Shown: positions 16,808-25,869, counted from the first letter of the stretch. The stretch is DNA of 64,000 bases from Nitrospira sp. (GCA_018242725.1 JAFEBI010000011.1:186001-250000); one strand, 5' to 3'. Notes: a model not told the origin generated them from the letters alone. Numbers and translations: made by a program.

Positions 16808-17515
16808 ATGGGAGTACGACGCACTAGCAGCGACTCGATGATTTCAGTAGTTGCGCCATACTTGCAGCAGCCAATTGCCGATTTTGTTACTGAACTGATA
16901 GTACGCGGATTTCAGCCAGGAGATCGGCTCAGCGCTAACTTCCATGAAAACGGCTACTCGGCGGCTGCAATCTTGCTACTCGCCGCAATGCTTGAATCGA
17001 TGCTTCAACGCGATCGTTACTTCTTGGGGCAGTCGAATCGTGGCTTAAGGGTGAGTGGAGACTCCTCAAAGTATCTGAAGGAGACGCTCCGATATAGGCG
17101 CCACTCCCACGTTCGCGAACTTTTTGATGTTCGAAATGCACTGGCACATAACCATATGTGGGAGGTCAAGTATACACTATCCAGTATCGGAAACCGGGTA
17201 CATAGACGGTCAACGCTCACGCCAGGATCTCATCGACTGCAGATTCAGCCGAATCAGAACGCAAGGATTCCTCGCACTCGCACCGTAAAGTTCAACTTGG
17301 TGCCGAGTCGTATCGATCGAACAGACTTAGTGAAGGCGTTGGATGTTTGCAATCATGCTTTCACACATCTGTATAGAAAGGAGCAGCGCCCAGTACAATT
17401 TCTTGCGAATAGGGTCGTGTGTGGAAAGCAGAGACTGCCATTCAAAGAGCTTGTCGAGGTATTGCGGAATGAGCTCAAGCAGGACGATAGCCACGAGAGC
17501 AGTAGTAGGAAATAG
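16808..17515 (+). CDS. Uncharacterised protein with HEPN-like motif
   Basis: A 235-residue soluble protein with no recognised full-length family. A helical N-terminal half contains AAAILLLAAMLESMLQRDR and then LFDVRNALAHNHMWE, with an R-x4-H motif (RNALAH) in a predicted helix. R-x4-6-H is the catalytic motif of HEPN-domain RNases and related nucleic-acid-associated proteins. The C-terminal half is basic. It follows the HigA/ribE-fragment patch, so it may be accessory cargo. The HEPN assignment rests on the motif and helical setting only. Confidence 0.55.
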   Translation: MGVRRTSSDSMISVVAPYLQQPIADFVTELIVRGFQPGDRLSANFHENGYSAAAILLLAAMLESMLQRDRYFLGQSNRGLRVSGDSSKYLKETLRYRRHSHVRELFDVRNALAHNHMWEVKYTLSSIGNRVHRRSTLTPGSHRLQIQPNQNARIPRTRTVKFNLVPSRIDRTDLVKALDVCNHAFTHLYRKEQRPVQFLANRVVCGKQRLPFKELVEVLRNELKQDDSHESSSRK

Positions 17516-17866
17516 GGGGCAGAGAGCTATCTCGTTGCAGGGGACAATCGGCGGGAAGGTCGGACGGTGATTAATTGGGGAAACACGAGCTAGAAGCTAT
17601 GGGGGTCGGATACTTTTGTGATAACTCCAAATATGATCCTATAAAGGTTTTGGTCAGTGAGCCTTGACGGAATCTGCAGATCGACCAAGAATAGCCCGCA
17701 GTTGGTCATGCGAGTGTGTTTATGCGGGAGAGGAGTAGAACGCAACGATAATCGATACCCATATCCTTAATTGTGGCCATAGTAGTACTCCGTTCATCTG
17801 GCCAGCATGCAGCGGACAGCGCAGTGCATTGCCGAGGATGCCGAACGTCAGCTCTTTCAATAGCCT
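17516..17866. other. Gene-poor spacer
   Basis: About 350 bases without a credible gene. The first part (17519-17594) is one copy of a dispersed repeat that recurs at 18921-18996. The rest holds short open frames only and no clear terminator. Confidence 0.5.
17519..17594 (+). repeat. Dispersed repeat, copy A
   Basis: Shares most positions with 18921-18996, including TTGCAGG, AAGGTCGGAC or AAAGTCGGAC, GTGAT and GGGAAACACG in the same order and spacing. It directly follows the HEPN-like gene. Function unknown. Confidence 0.5.
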
Positions 17867-17872
17867 GTGATG

Positions 17873-18304
17873 ATGACCTCAAATGGATGGTTCTTCTGGG
17901 CTGCGCTCTCAGCCTGCTTTGCGGCACTCACCGCGATCTTCGCAAAGATCGGCATTCAAGAGGTTGATTCTGACTTTGCCACCCTTATTCGTACAGTCAT
18001 TATCGTCTTCATCCTCGCGGCGTTCGTGTACTATACGGGCAAATGGAGTGATCCACGCAATCTTCCGCCACGAACTCTCCTGTTCCTTGGCTTATCAGCG
18101 CTGGCAACTGGTGCGTCTTGGGTTTGTTACTTCCGCGCGCTGCAGATGGGTGAGGTCGCCAAGGTCGCTCCCGTAGACAAGTTTAGTCTGGTCCTTGTCG
18201 CGCTGTTTGCCGTCTTCTTTCTCGGTGAACGTCTGTCCACAAGAGAATGGTTGGGTATCGGTCTGGTGGCCAGCGGTGCGCTTCTGTTGGCCTTCAAGCG
18301 GTAG
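17873..18304 (+). CDS. Half-size EamA-family (DMT) transporter
   Basis: About 143 residues with five hydrophobic helices making one EamA domain. Typical drug/metabolite transporters have two such domains in ~300 residues, whereas this single-domain class is thought to work as dimers. The pattern GLSALATGASWVCYFRALQMG and the ending VASGALLLAFKR are characteristic. Three ATGs in a row (17867, 17870, 17873) could start it. The frame looks intact. Confidence 0.8.
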   Translation: MTSNGWFFWAALSACFAALTAIFAKIGIQEVDSDFATLIRTVIIVFILAAFVYYTGKWSDPRNLPPRTLLFLGLSALATGASWVCYFRALQMGEVAKVAPVDKFSLVLVALFAVFFLGERLSTREWLGIGLVASGALLLAFKR

Positions 18305-18348
18305 CAGCTCTGGTAAGCTATGGGCTTCTAAATATACTGAAAGTATAG

Positions 18349-18406
18349 GGTCGGGAGTCTTTATGAAGCGCTTGAGAAGTAAGATGTCGATAATGGACTC
18401 CCGACC
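18349..18406. repeat. Perfect 11-bp inverted repeat (GTCGGGAGTC family), copy 1
   Basis: GGTCGGGAGTC at 18349-18359 pairs with GACTCCCGACC at 18396-18406 across a 36-base loop. A related copy lies at 20378-20434 and a one-sided GTCAGGAGTCTTTAT occurs near 43579. The shape recalls REP-type palindromes. It lies downstream of the zinc-ribbon gene and after the EamA gene, so it could also act in transcript ending, though there is no T-run. Confidence 0.6.
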
Positions 18407-18433
18407 AGGATTCCAATCCCACATTATCTCTAC

Positions 18434-18607
18434 TTAACCTGCCGCAACGGCCTGAGGCTCTCTTGTCGCCAAACTCTTTCGGCGATTGGTGACAATGGTG
18501 CGGTCGATCATCGCCCCGCAATTGATACATTTCCATGCGTAGAACACGATAAAGAAATCCGAGAACCGCTCCAGCATCATCATCCCATGACATTTCGGAC
18601 ATTCCAT
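18434..18607 (-). CDS. 57-residue zinc-ribbon protein, copy 1
   Basis: A small frame starting at the ATG at 18607 behind AGGAGGGATCG. It has CPKC at residues 3-6 and CINC at 27-30, the two knuckles of a zinc ribbon, with an aromatic core (FSDFFIVFYAWK) between and a basic stretch after. A paralog at 20462-20635 differs at only six positions (H7Q, V39A, R43Q, T48A, R49Q, A55T), and most DNA differences fit selection on protein, which supports coding. Role unknown, possibly nucleic-acid or protein binding. Confidence 0.8.
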   Translation of the reverse strand: MECPKCHGMMMLERFSDFFIVFYAWKCINCGAMIDRTIVTNRRKSLATREPQAVAAG

Positions 18608-19253
18608 CGATCCCTCCTAAGGTGGTTAGGCGCACAACTACTGCCGGACATAAGCCAGAGCAGCATCATAGTGATGTGGTGCGGTTTTTTGGAAAATTGG
18701 TAAATAGCTAGCTCAATATACGTTATAACGTTACAACCTATTGACGGTGGGGAAGAGTGAATGCGTTAAGGTTTTGGCCAAAGGCGATCGTGGGGGCATT
18801 CAGTTGAGGACGAATCGTGTCAGGGATAGGAGGGTGGGGTAGATCGTGGTGCGCTTTCTTTCGGTGGGTGCTGGTAATAGTGCGGTTGATCTTTGCACCG
18901 CAATGGAATGAAAAAGCTAAGGGCAGAACTGTTTCCTTGCAGGAGGTAACAAGCAGGAAAGTCGGACCGTGATAAACCAGGGAAACACGGAGATGATCAA
19001 AACGTTCACGTTAGGATGAGGAATAGTACTCTGACGCCCATTCTTTTCCTTACAGACTGTATAAGACGATGATCTGAGAGTGGTATGAGGGCAAAACTTG
19101 CCTTGCTCCAATGAGTATAGAGCAGGCAATCGTATATATCCTCCGATTTGGGCAGATGTGGGCAAGCTGCAGTAATGGGGCTATGCAGTCTGCTGAAACA
19201 TTGTTGGGGATCTCCATCGTGGCCAACTTACGCGTACAATCGGAGGTGTCATA
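18608..19253. other. Gene-free region, left repeat leader and acyltransferase upstream DNA
   Basis: About 645 bases. The first ~220 are the leader of zinc-ribbon copy 1 and recur, diverged, at 20636-20865 (shared blocks include GTGATGT.GTGCGGTTTT and GTTTTGGCCAA). Next comes copy B of the 17519 repeat at 18921-18996. The rest up to 19241 leads to the acyltransferase ribosome site. No gene was seen. Confidence 0.55.
18921..18996 (+). repeat. Dispersed repeat, copy B
   Basis: Counterpart of 17519-17594 in the same orientation; see that entry for the shared blocks. It lies between the left zinc-ribbon segment and the acyltransferase. Confidence 0.5.
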
Positions 19254-20276
19254 TTGTCTCTAATGTTTCCCAAAAATAATAACCTGGAATGGCTACGATT
19301 GATCTTCGCAATACAGGTCGTACTTGCGCATGCGGCAGATCATATGGAGCTCGCACTTCCCAAAGTCATAAGGCATTTTCCTGGTGTGCCGGCGTTTTTC
19401 TTCGTCAGTGGCTTTCTGATCTATGCGTCCTATCTGAACGCGCCCGGTCGTCGTTACTTGGAGAATCGTTTTCTTCGACTTTTTCCCGGCCTCATGTTTG
19501 TGACGATTGGAGGAGGGGTCGTCGTCCTGATTGCGCATGGCTGGACTGATCTACTCGATAACATCACCACGTATGCCATCTGGTTTCTTGCGCAAATCAC
19601 ACTAGGACAAGCCTACAGCCCTGGGCTTTTTCGTGATGTGGGGGTTGGAGTTATCAATGGCTCGCTTTGGACCATCACGACAGAGATTGTGTTCTACCTC
19701 TCCGTTCCTATCATTGTCTGGCTGGAGCAACGGTTCCGTTTCACCATCGTTGTTATTTTTGTCCTCTCATTTACGATTTACTCAATCGGACCGTTGGTTT
19801 TTTCTGCGACGATCTATAGAGATAAAACGTTTTATGATGTTCTTGCATTGACGCCGATAGCATGGGGCTGGATGTTCGCCACGGGCATTTTTGCCGTACA
19901 GCATTTTGCGCACCTACAGCGCTGGTTGCCTTATATGCCATGGGTAATAGTTCCCGTGGTTGCCATGATCTTTTTCGGACAGGGTGTTTTGTTTGGCTCT
20001 TCCGGCAATCGATTGGGGCTGATCTATTTCTCTTGCTACATTGGTATGGTGCTCTGGTTTGCATTCGTCGCACCTTTTGTTCGTGTGAATTTCGATCTCA
20101 GCTATGGAGCCTACGTTTGGCATATGCCGATCATTAACCTTCTTCTTGTGCTCGGCGTTCCAAGCGTGCTACTGGCTGTTGTGTTGACCTTCTTCTCTGC
20201 AACGCTGTCATGGTTCCTCGTGGAAAGGCCAGCCTTAAAACTGAAGCAACAGTCACTGAAAGCAATTCTGACATAA
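19254..20276 (+). CDS. Acyltransferase family 3 membrane protein (OafA-like)
   Basis: A 340-residue membrane protein with about ten helices. It opens with NNNLEWLRLIFAIQVVLAHA, the RxxA...H block in which the histidine is thought to be the acyl-transfer residue, and continues PAFFFVSGFLIYASY, a family hallmark. Such enzymes O-acetylate or succinylate surface sugars or lipids. A TTG at 19254 is chosen because GGAGGTG ends 5 bp upstream; an ATG at 19263 is the alternative. The gene sits alone between two copies of a ~0.5 kb segment, suggesting it was acquired. Confidence 0.85.
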   Translation: MSLMFPKNNNLEWLRLIFAIQVVLAHAADHMELALPKVIRHFPGVPAFFFVSGFLIYASYLNAPGRRYLENRFLRLFPGLMFVTIGGGVVVLIAHGWTDLLDNITTYAIWFLAQITLGQAYSPGLFRDVGVGVINGSLWTITTEIVFYLSVPIIVWLEQRFRFTIVVIFVLSFTIYSIGPLVFSATIYRDKTFYDVLALTPIAWGWMFATGIFAVQHFAHLQRWLPYMPWVIVPVVAMIFFGQGVLFGSSGNRLGLIYFSCYIGMVLWFAFVAPFVRVNFDLSYGAYVWHMPIINLLLVLGVPSVLLAVVLTFFSATLSWFLVERPALKLKQQSLKAILT

Positions 20277-20377
20277 GGTGACTTCAGAGGAATTCTCTTT
20301 TATAAAGCAAGAGCGGTCAGGTTTTGGTATCTTGACTTCCCCGTTGGGGGTCGATATGTTATGGTCTTTAAAAAAGG

Positions 20378-20434
20378 GGTCGGGAGTCTTTATACAAAGA
20401 TTGAGAAGCAAGATGTCGCTAACAGACTCCCAAC
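20378..20434. repeat. Imperfect inverted repeat (GTCGGGAGTC family), copy 2
   Basis: GGTCGGGAGTC at 20378-20388 faces GACTCCCAAC at 20425-20434, the same element as at 18349-18406 with a decayed right arm. The loop sequences of the two copies are also alike (GAGAAG.AAGATGTCG). Confidence 0.55.
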
Positions 20435-20461
20435 AAGATTCCAAATCCACATTGCCGCTGC

Positions 20462-20635
20462 TCAGCCTGCCGTAACAGCCTGAGGCTCTTGTGCTGCTAA
20501 ACTCTTTTGACGGTTGGTGGCAATGGTGCGGTCGATCATCGCCCCGCAATTGATGCATTTCCATGCGTAGAACACGATAAAGAAATCCGAGAACCGCTCC
20601 AGCATCATCATCCCCTGACATTTCGGACATTCCAT
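20462..20635 (-). CDS. 57-residue zinc-ribbon protein, copy 2
   Basis: Near-identical paralog of the 18434-18607 protein, with the same CPKC and CINC knuckles, same length and an AAGGAGGAATCG ribosome site before the ATG at 20635. Six residues differ between the copies, mostly in the C-terminal tail. It lies 185 bp after the acyltransferase on the opposite strand. Retained cysteines in both copies argue that both are functional. Confidence 0.8.
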   Translation of the reverse strand: MECPKCQGMMMLERFSDFFIVFYAWKCINCGAMIDRTIATNRQKSLAAQEPQAVTAG

Positions 20636-20968
20636 CGATTCCTCCTTGGGTGGTTAGGTTCGTAACTGTTGATAGATGCAGGCAAGAGCTGCGCCATGGT
20701 GATGTAGTGCGGTTTTCAATGATTTACTAAATACCTAGCTAAATATACGTCATATAGTTACAAAAGGTTGACGGTTGGATGAATTTATCCGTCAATGTTT
20801 TGGCCAAGCGTGATTGTGTGGGTATCAGTTAGGGAGTAATCGTTCCAGAGAATAGGAGAGCGGACTGGATTACGTCACGACAGACTGCAGCAGGAAGTCG
20901 TGTAGGGCGTTCTCTCTTCATTCAGCAAAGACCGTTGAATCTGTGCTGTCGGAAGAGGCTTGCTGTGT
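20636..20968. other. Right repeat leader and intergenic DNA
   Basis: About 330 bases. Positions 20636-20865 are the second copy of the zinc-ribbon leader found at 18608-18830. The remaining 100 bases lie beyond the acs-linked small gene. No gene or clear terminator was seen. Confidence 0.5.
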
Positions 20969-21193
20969 CTATGGCTGGTTCTGAGCGGACGATCGGTAGG
21001 TGTAGTAGAGAATGAGACCGGCTAGGATGGAGATAAGAATCCCAAACCCCATTTGGGCATCGAAACTCACGGGGCCAACATAAATCTTATACAGTTGCAA
21101 CAGCACAATCGGCAGACCCACGGCCAGGGCGAGCGCGATCATGTGCCGTCGCTGATAGATCGGCTCGCCGGGTTTTCGTCCACCTCGTCCCAC
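20969..21193 (-). CDS. Small two-helix membrane protein downstream of acs
   Basis: 74 residues: a polar N-terminus (MGRGGRKPGEPIYQRRH), a helix at ~18-36 and a second at ~47-66. It begins 5 bp after the acs stop on the same strand, so it is cotranscribed. It resembles the small membrane proteins often found beside acetyl-CoA synthetase or transporter genes, but no family was identified. A link to acetate uptake is conceivable but not shown. Confidence 0.65.
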   Translation of the reverse strand: MGRGGRKPGEPIYQRRHMIALALAVGLPIVLLQLYKIYVGPVSFDAQMGFGILISILAGLILYYTYRSSAQNQP

Positions 21194-21198
21194 GATCG

Positions 21199-23088
21199 TT
21201 ATTCCTCAATTGTTGAAATGTCTCCCGGATCCTGTCCGAGCTCTTTTGCTTTGAGCACCCGACGCATAATTTTCCCAGATCGCGTTTTCGGAAGTGATGA
21301 GACGATATCAATTTCAGACGGCACGCCGATCTTCCCTAATTCTTTCAGGACCTGATCTTTGATCGACTTGATCAAGGTGGGACTTTCCTGCTCTCCCTGT
21401 TTCAAGATAATAAAGGCCTTGATGGATTCACCGACGGTCTTATGAGGCTTTCCGATGACGGCAGCTTCCGCAACGGCGGGGTGACTGACCAAAGCGCTTT
21501 CCACTTCAGCCGTGCCGAGCCGGTTGCCGGCGACCTTGATCACATCATCAGCCCGCCCCATGAACCACATGTAGCCATCTACATCTTTATGGCAGACGTC
21601 GCCGGCCGTATAGCAATTGGGGATCGTATTCCAGTAGGTCTTATACCGATCGGGATCCTTGTAGATCGTGCGCATCATGGATGGCCACGGTTTCTTGATG
21701 ACAGCAAACCCACCAGAGTTGGCTGGGAGGCTGTTGCCTGCGCGATCCACGACATCGGCTTCAATACCAAGAAATGGGCGTGTGGCCGAGCCTGGCTTGA
21801 GAGGGACGGTGGGAAGCGGAGTAATCAGAATCGCCCCCGTTTCGGTTTGCCACCAAGTGTCCATGATTGGTTTGTCCCCGCCCGTCACGCGGTGGTACCA
21901 TTCCCATGCTTCTGGGTTGATGGGCTCACCGACGCTGCCAAGGATTCTGAGTGTTGAAAGGTCAGACTTCTTTGGCCAGTCTTCGCCGTAGCGCATCAGC
22001 AGGCGAATAGCAGTCGGAGTGGTATAGAAAATGGAGACGCCGTATCGTTCGATCAGATCCCACCAGCGCCCTGGAGTCGGATAGTCAGGTTTTCCTTCTG
22101 CTGTGAGGATTGTCGCGCCATTCAGAAGCGGTCCATAGACGATGTAGCTGTGGCCTGTGACCCAACCAGGATCGGCCACACAGAAATAGACGTCCTCATC
22201 TTTCAAGTCGAACACATATTTCGTCGTCAGATAGGTACCGACCATGTAGCCGCCATGGACATGGACGACGCCCTTGGGTTTGCCGGTTGTTCCGGACGTG
22301 TAGAGGATATAGAGTGGGGATTCTGCATCGAGTTGTTCCGCTTCACACACCGCACTTTCCTGCTTGACCCATTCGTTCCAGTCAATTTCCTTTGGAGCTG
22401 AAAGCGCTGTCCCAGGCACTTGACGCCGGACGACCACCACATGGCCGACGGTGGGACAGCTCCTGAGTGCCTCATCCACCACGGGCTTTAGGTTGATGAC
22501 TTTGCCACGATCAAAGCCGACATCGGCGGTGATCACGACCTTTGTCTCAGCATCGTTCACGCGACTCGCGAGGGCCGGTGCGCTGAATCCTGAGTAGACC
22601 ACGCTGTGGATCGCACCGATCCTCGCGCAAGCCAGCATGGCAATGATTTGTTCTGGAATTTTCGGAAGATAAATGGTGACGCGGTCACCTTTCCGAACTC
22701 CGAGCTTCTTCAGGGCGTTGGCGCAGCGATTGACCTGTCGGTAGAGTTCGCCGTACGTGAAGATGCGTTCCTGGTCGTTTTCACCGACCCAGATCAGTGC
22801 GACTTTATTCTTCCGCCAGGTGTTGACGTGACGGTCCAGGCAGTTGTAGGCAATATTGCATCGCGCATCGACGAACCATTTCGCCCATGGATATTCCCAC
22901 TCCAAGACCTTGCTCCAAGGCGCAAACCACTCGAGTTCCTTGGCTGCATTACTCCAGAACGTCTCCGGATCCGCGATGGATTTCTTGTACTCGGTTTCGT
23001 ACTCTTTGATGTAGGCTGCGGCGATCGTCTTCGCAGTCGGCCGATAGGTCCGACTTTCCTTTAAGAGGGTCTCGATCTGTTCACTCAT
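21199..23088 (-). CDS. acs: Acetyl-CoA synthetase
   Basis: AMP-forming ligase that makes acetyl-CoA from acetate, ATP and CoA. It has the adenylate-forming signature [19 protein letters not shown], the WWQTETGA block and, near the C-terminus, [11 protein letters not shown] with the catalytic lysine that is a known acetylation control site in the family. The ATG at 23088 (MSEQIETLL) is preferred: GAAGGAGA lies upstream and 629 residues is slightly under the usual ~650. A longer frame from 23163 would overlap the divergent neighbour region. Confidence 0.95.
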   Translation of the reverse strand: MSEQIETLLKESRTYRPTAKTIAAAYIKEYETEYKKSIADPETFWSNAAKELEWFAPWSKVLEWEYPWAKWFVDARCNIAYNCLDRHVNTWRKNKVALIWVGENDQERIFTYGELYRQVNRCANALKKLGVRKGDRVTIYLPKIPEQIIAMLACARIGAIHSVVYSGFSAPALASRVNDAETKVVITADVGFDRGKVINLKPVVDEALRSCPTVGHVVVVRRQVPGTALSAPKEIDWNEWVKQESAVCEAEQLDAESPLYILYTSGTTGKPKGVVHVHGGYMVGTYLTTKYVFDLKDEDVYFCVADPGWVTGHSYIVYGPLLNGATILTAEGKPDYPTPGRWWDLIERYGVSIFYTTPTAIRLLMRYGEDWPKKSDLSTLRILGSVGEPINPEAWEWYHRVTGGDKPIMDTWWQTETGAILITPLPTVPLKPGSATRPFLGIEADVVDRAGNSLPANSGGFAVIKKPWPSMMRTIYKDPDRYKTYWNTIPNCYTAGDVCHKDVDGYMWFMGRADDVIKVAGNRLGTAEVESALVSHPAVAEAAVIGKPHKTVGESIKAFIILKQGEQESPTLIKSIKDQVLKELGKIGVPSEIDIVSSLPKTRSGKIMRRVLKAKELGQDPGDISTIEE

Positions 23089-23284
23089 GGCAGGCTTGTC
23101 TCCTTCTTCAAGGCAGTCCAGGGCAGCGGGGGGCATTATGGAGAAAGTCATGGAGACCTGCAAGCATGCAGGGTGTGAGCGATCCTCTCGCGATGGGCGA
23201 GCGCTTCAATTCAGTTTCTTGACACCGGCCATAGCTAGAGATAGGCTCACAACCCCGACGAGGAACGCGCTACAGAGGCTGAGG

Positions 23285-24160
23285 ATGATATCTGCTCGGT
23301 TGATGCTTGGGAAACCCGTTACGCTGGCAGCTGCTCTGATGGCCTTGCTGTCGCTGCATGTTTTGCCTGATGCAAACGCGCAATTGGGAAGGCCTGAGGG
23401 GCTCTATTACAAGTCTTGGGCGATTGTGATCGGCATTGAACAGTATGTCTTGGCGCCGTCGATTCCGGGAGCCATCAACGACGCGAAAAAGATGGCGGAG
23501 GCCTTTCGGCATCTCGGATTTGATGAAGTGATCGAACTTTACGACAAGGATGCCAGTTCCAGACGTCTGCAGCAGCTGCTGAACGACATGCTGCCGAGGA
23601 AAGTTGGGCGTATGGACCGCCTTGTGTTTGTGTACGTGGGGCACGCCGGGGTGATGCAAGATTCCGGCGGACAAGATCGAGGATATCTGGTTCCATTTGA
23701 TGCGCCGGTCAATAGCACAGCAAAAGCCATCACGGTCGAACAGTTGAAGGAATTTGCACGGCGGTCGGCGTCGAAACATACCCTCCTCATTCTGGATGCG
23801 CCGGTGTTTGGATGGGAGACGACCGAATCTCCTGGGCTTTCATTGGAAGGGCGGACGGCGCCGGAGTCGGATACAGACCGGCGGGCAGTGCAAGTCGTGA
23901 CGGCCGCAAGTCGGGGAGAGACTGTCGGTCGTTCAGACCAGGGCAGTCGTTTTGTCGAGGCTTTCCTCGGAGGACTGTCTGGTGCGGCGGATCTGGATGA
24001 AAACGGTTGGCTGACGGCCTCCGAACTGGGGAACTATCTTGTGCGACAGGTCGAGGTGGTGTCGGGCGGGGTACAGCACCCATCGAGTCTTCGCATCGAT
24101 GGTGATGGCGATATGGTGCTGATCGAAGGCAAGGCCTCCAGGGGGCCAGCTGTGAAATGA
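23285..24160 (+). CDS. Secreted caspase-like (C14) protein lacking the catalytic cysteine
   Basis: 291 residues with a signal peptide ending DANAQ. A caspase p20-type fold is visible: WAIVIGIEQY, GAINDAKKMAEAFRHLGF, then YVGHAG with the catalytic His at residue 120. Where active members have D-A-C-x-S-G, this one reads DAPVFG, with Pro173 in the cysteine position, so it should be a pseudo-enzyme. Residues 236-247 form a perfect EF-hand loop (DLDENGWLTASE), suggesting calcium binding. The start at 23285 is chosen because it gives the leader; the frame is open further upstream. It precedes the lipoprotein operon. Confidence 0.82.
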   Translation: MISARLMLGKPVTLAAALMALLSLHVLPDANAQLGRPEGLYYKSWAIVIGIEQYVLAPSIPGAINDAKKMAEAFRHLGFDEVIELYDKDASSRRLQQLLNDMLPRKVGRMDRLVFVYVGHAGVMQDSGGQDRGYLVPFDAPVNSTAKAITVEQLKEFARRSASKHTLLILDAPVFGWETTESPGLSLEGRTAPESDTDRRAVQVVTAASRGETVGRSDQGSRFVEAFLGGLSGAADLDENGWLTASELGNYLVRQVEVVSGGVQHPSSLRIDGDGDMVLIEGKASRGPAVK

Positions 24161-24317
24161 TTCTTCTTGGTCAGCTGAGCTCCTGCATGTAGAAACATGC
24201 CGTCAGTGTGATGCAGTCGGTATGAAGTCATGTTAGGGTGAGTTGCACCTCAATTGTCGCAGACAGTACCGGTCTATATCTGCCTCCTGGTCAGGAGAGG
24301 AGGCCGCAGCCAGTTGA

Positions 24318-24488
24318 CTACTCCTGCTCTCCACCCTTGAGGTATCCCAGGCCGATCTTGATCGCTCGGCGGGTGATCTCTGCCCAACGAGCTTGAGGAT
24401 ATGCGGCGAGCACAGCAGCCGCTTTGGGGTCCTGGATGTCAAGCGTGAGAATTCTGATGATGCCATCGTCGATCTGAATGTCTGCCAC
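24318..24488 (-). CDS. Small conserved-looking protein (56 aa)
   Basis: A GTG at 24488 follows AAGGAGGCGCT and opens a 56-residue frame beginning VADIQIDDGIIRILTLDIQD and ending in a helical, basic RRAIKIGLGYLKGGEQE. The ribosome site and balanced composition support coding. It lies on the opposite strand between the caspase-like gene and the LPP20 operon. No family recognised. Confidence 0.55.
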   Translation of the reverse strand: MADIQIDDGIIRILTLDIQDPKAAAVLAAYPQARWAEITRRAIKIGLGYLKGGEQE

Positions 24489-24634
24489 AGCGCCTCCTTG
24501 GTACCGTTAAGAAGTTTGAACGAAGTGTGCCTTGCGTTGACTGACAAAACAACGCATGTTAGCATGATTCCATCATTTTTTCTCGGGATGTTCTACGTAC
24601 GGCGTATCTACCTATTTTCTTTAAGGAGGGTTGT

Positions 24635-25201
24635 ATGATCAGGTCACAAGCGACGTACTCAAGACTGGCCGGCCTCGGTCTTGCTGTCCTTTTCATCATG
24701 GGACTTGCCGCTTGTGGGGGACCGCCCAAATGGGTCCAGAAGGGGTCGGGTGTCTTCAATGAGAAAGACAGCAAGGCCTTCTATGGGGTGGGGGCGGTAT
24801 CCGGAGTGCGGAATGCTCCGCTTGCCTGGGAGACGGCGGAGAATCGTGGACGGGCCGAGATCGCCAAGACATTTGAAACCTATACAGGCTATCTGATGCG
24901 GGACTATGCCGCATCAACCACGGCGGGAGATTTTACGCGGAATACGGAAGAGCAGAATGTCGAGCGAGCCCAAAAAACGATCACCACCGCGACGCTCAGC
25001 GGTGTTCGAAAGATCGATCAGTATGTGGATCCGAAGACCAACACGTACTATGTGCTGACCAAGCTAAGTTTGGAAGATATGAAGAATAATTTGGAACAAG
25101 CGAGGGAGCTCAACTCTCAGGTTCGGGATTTCGTTCGGAAAAACGCCGATCGTTTGTTCGAGCGGTTGGAGCAGGAAGAGGATAAGCGAGGCGTTCGCTA
25201 A
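24635..25201 (+). CDS. LPP20-family lipoprotein
   Basis: 188 residues with a lipoprotein signal; lipobox LAAC with Cys27, followed by GGPPKW. The body has FYGVGAVSGVRN and the helical NRGRAEIAKTF segment typical of LPP20-family outer-membrane lipoproteins. The ATG at 24635 is preceded by AAGGAGGGTTGT. It opens a four-gene lipoprotein run with an LpoB-like protein, a COG3014-like TPR lipoprotein and a second LPP20-like protein, which points to a cell-envelope assembly or peptidoglycan role. Confidence 0.85.
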   Translation: MIRSQATYSRLAGLGLAVLFIMGLAACGGPPKWVQKGSGVFNEKDSKAFYGVGAVSGVRNAPLAWETAENRGRAEIAKTFETYTGYLMRDYAASTTAGDFTRNTEEQNVERAQKTITTATLSGVRKIDQYVDPKTNTYYVLTKLSLEDMKNNLEQARELNSQVRDFVRKNADRLFERLEQEEDKRGVR

Positions 25202-25245
25202 CGTCGCGGATACGAATGCTGTTCTTACTAAGGAGGAGACTCGTG

Positions 25246-25854
25246 ATGCGGAGGTCTCGCGCGGCTGTTCTCGTTATGCTGGGTGGTACTCTGATACTGT
25301 CAGGATGCGGTCATGAGACCAAAGTGACTCGTGTCGACGCCGGGGTCGTCACTGATCTGAGCGGGAGATGGAACGATACGGACTCTCGAATGGTCGCCGA
25401 GGCGATGGTGAAAGATGCGCTCGAATATCCTTGGCTTGGGAATTTTGAGAAATCCAATCAGCGTCAGCCCGTCGTCGTCGTGGGTACGGTCTTGAACAGC
25501 AGCCATGAGCATATCAGTGTGCAGACCTTTATCACGGATCTTGAGCGAGAACTCACCAATTCTCAAAAAGTCACCTTTGTCGCCGGCAAGGGCGAGCGCG
25601 ATGAGGTACGGACCGAACGAAAAGAACAGGCGATCTATGCGCGTGAAGAGACGCAGAAGGCTCCTGGAAAAGAAACCGGGGCCGATTTCATGATGAAGGG
25701 GACGATTGCCACCATTCTTGACGAAGCAGACGGGGCGAAGGCCGTGTTTTACCAGGTGGACCTTCAGATGATCGACCTGGAAAGCAATGCGAAGGTGTGG
25801 TACGGACAAAAGAAGATCAAGAAGGTGGTTGAAAAGAAACGGACGGTCTTTTAA
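25246..25854 (+). CDS. lpoB: LpoB-like penicillin-binding-protein activator lipoprotein
   Basis: 202 residues with lipobox LSGC (Cys21). The body carries TDLSGRWNDTDSRMVAEAM and later GADFMMKGTIATI and KVWYGQKKIKK, as in LpoB, the outer-membrane lipoprotein that reaches through the wall to stimulate PBP1b. The ATG at 25246 (GGAGGAG upstream) is preferred over an earlier start at 25216. The 15-44 bp gap to the gene before suggests one transcript. The PBP partner is not in this window. Confidence 0.85.
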   Translation: MRRSRAAVLVMLGGTLILSGCGHETKVTRVDAGVVTDLSGRWNDTDSRMVAEAMVKDALEYPWLGNFEKSNQRQPVVVVGTVLNSSHEHISVQTFITDLERELTNSQKVTFVAGKGERDEVRTERKEQAIYAREETQKAPGKETGADFMMKGTIATILDEADGAKAVFYQVDLQMIDLESNAKVWYGQKKIKKVVEKKRTVF

Positions 25855-25869
25855 GCCTCGCGGAATTCG

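Noticed and set aside
23087-23284. Upstream extension of the caspase-like gene
   Set aside because: Overlaps the divergent acs start and would place the signal peptide in mid-protein.
24740-24760. Another GTCGGG(A/T)GTCTT motif
   Set aside because: It lies within the LPP20 coding sequence and the match is short, so it is more likely coincidence than a repeat copy.
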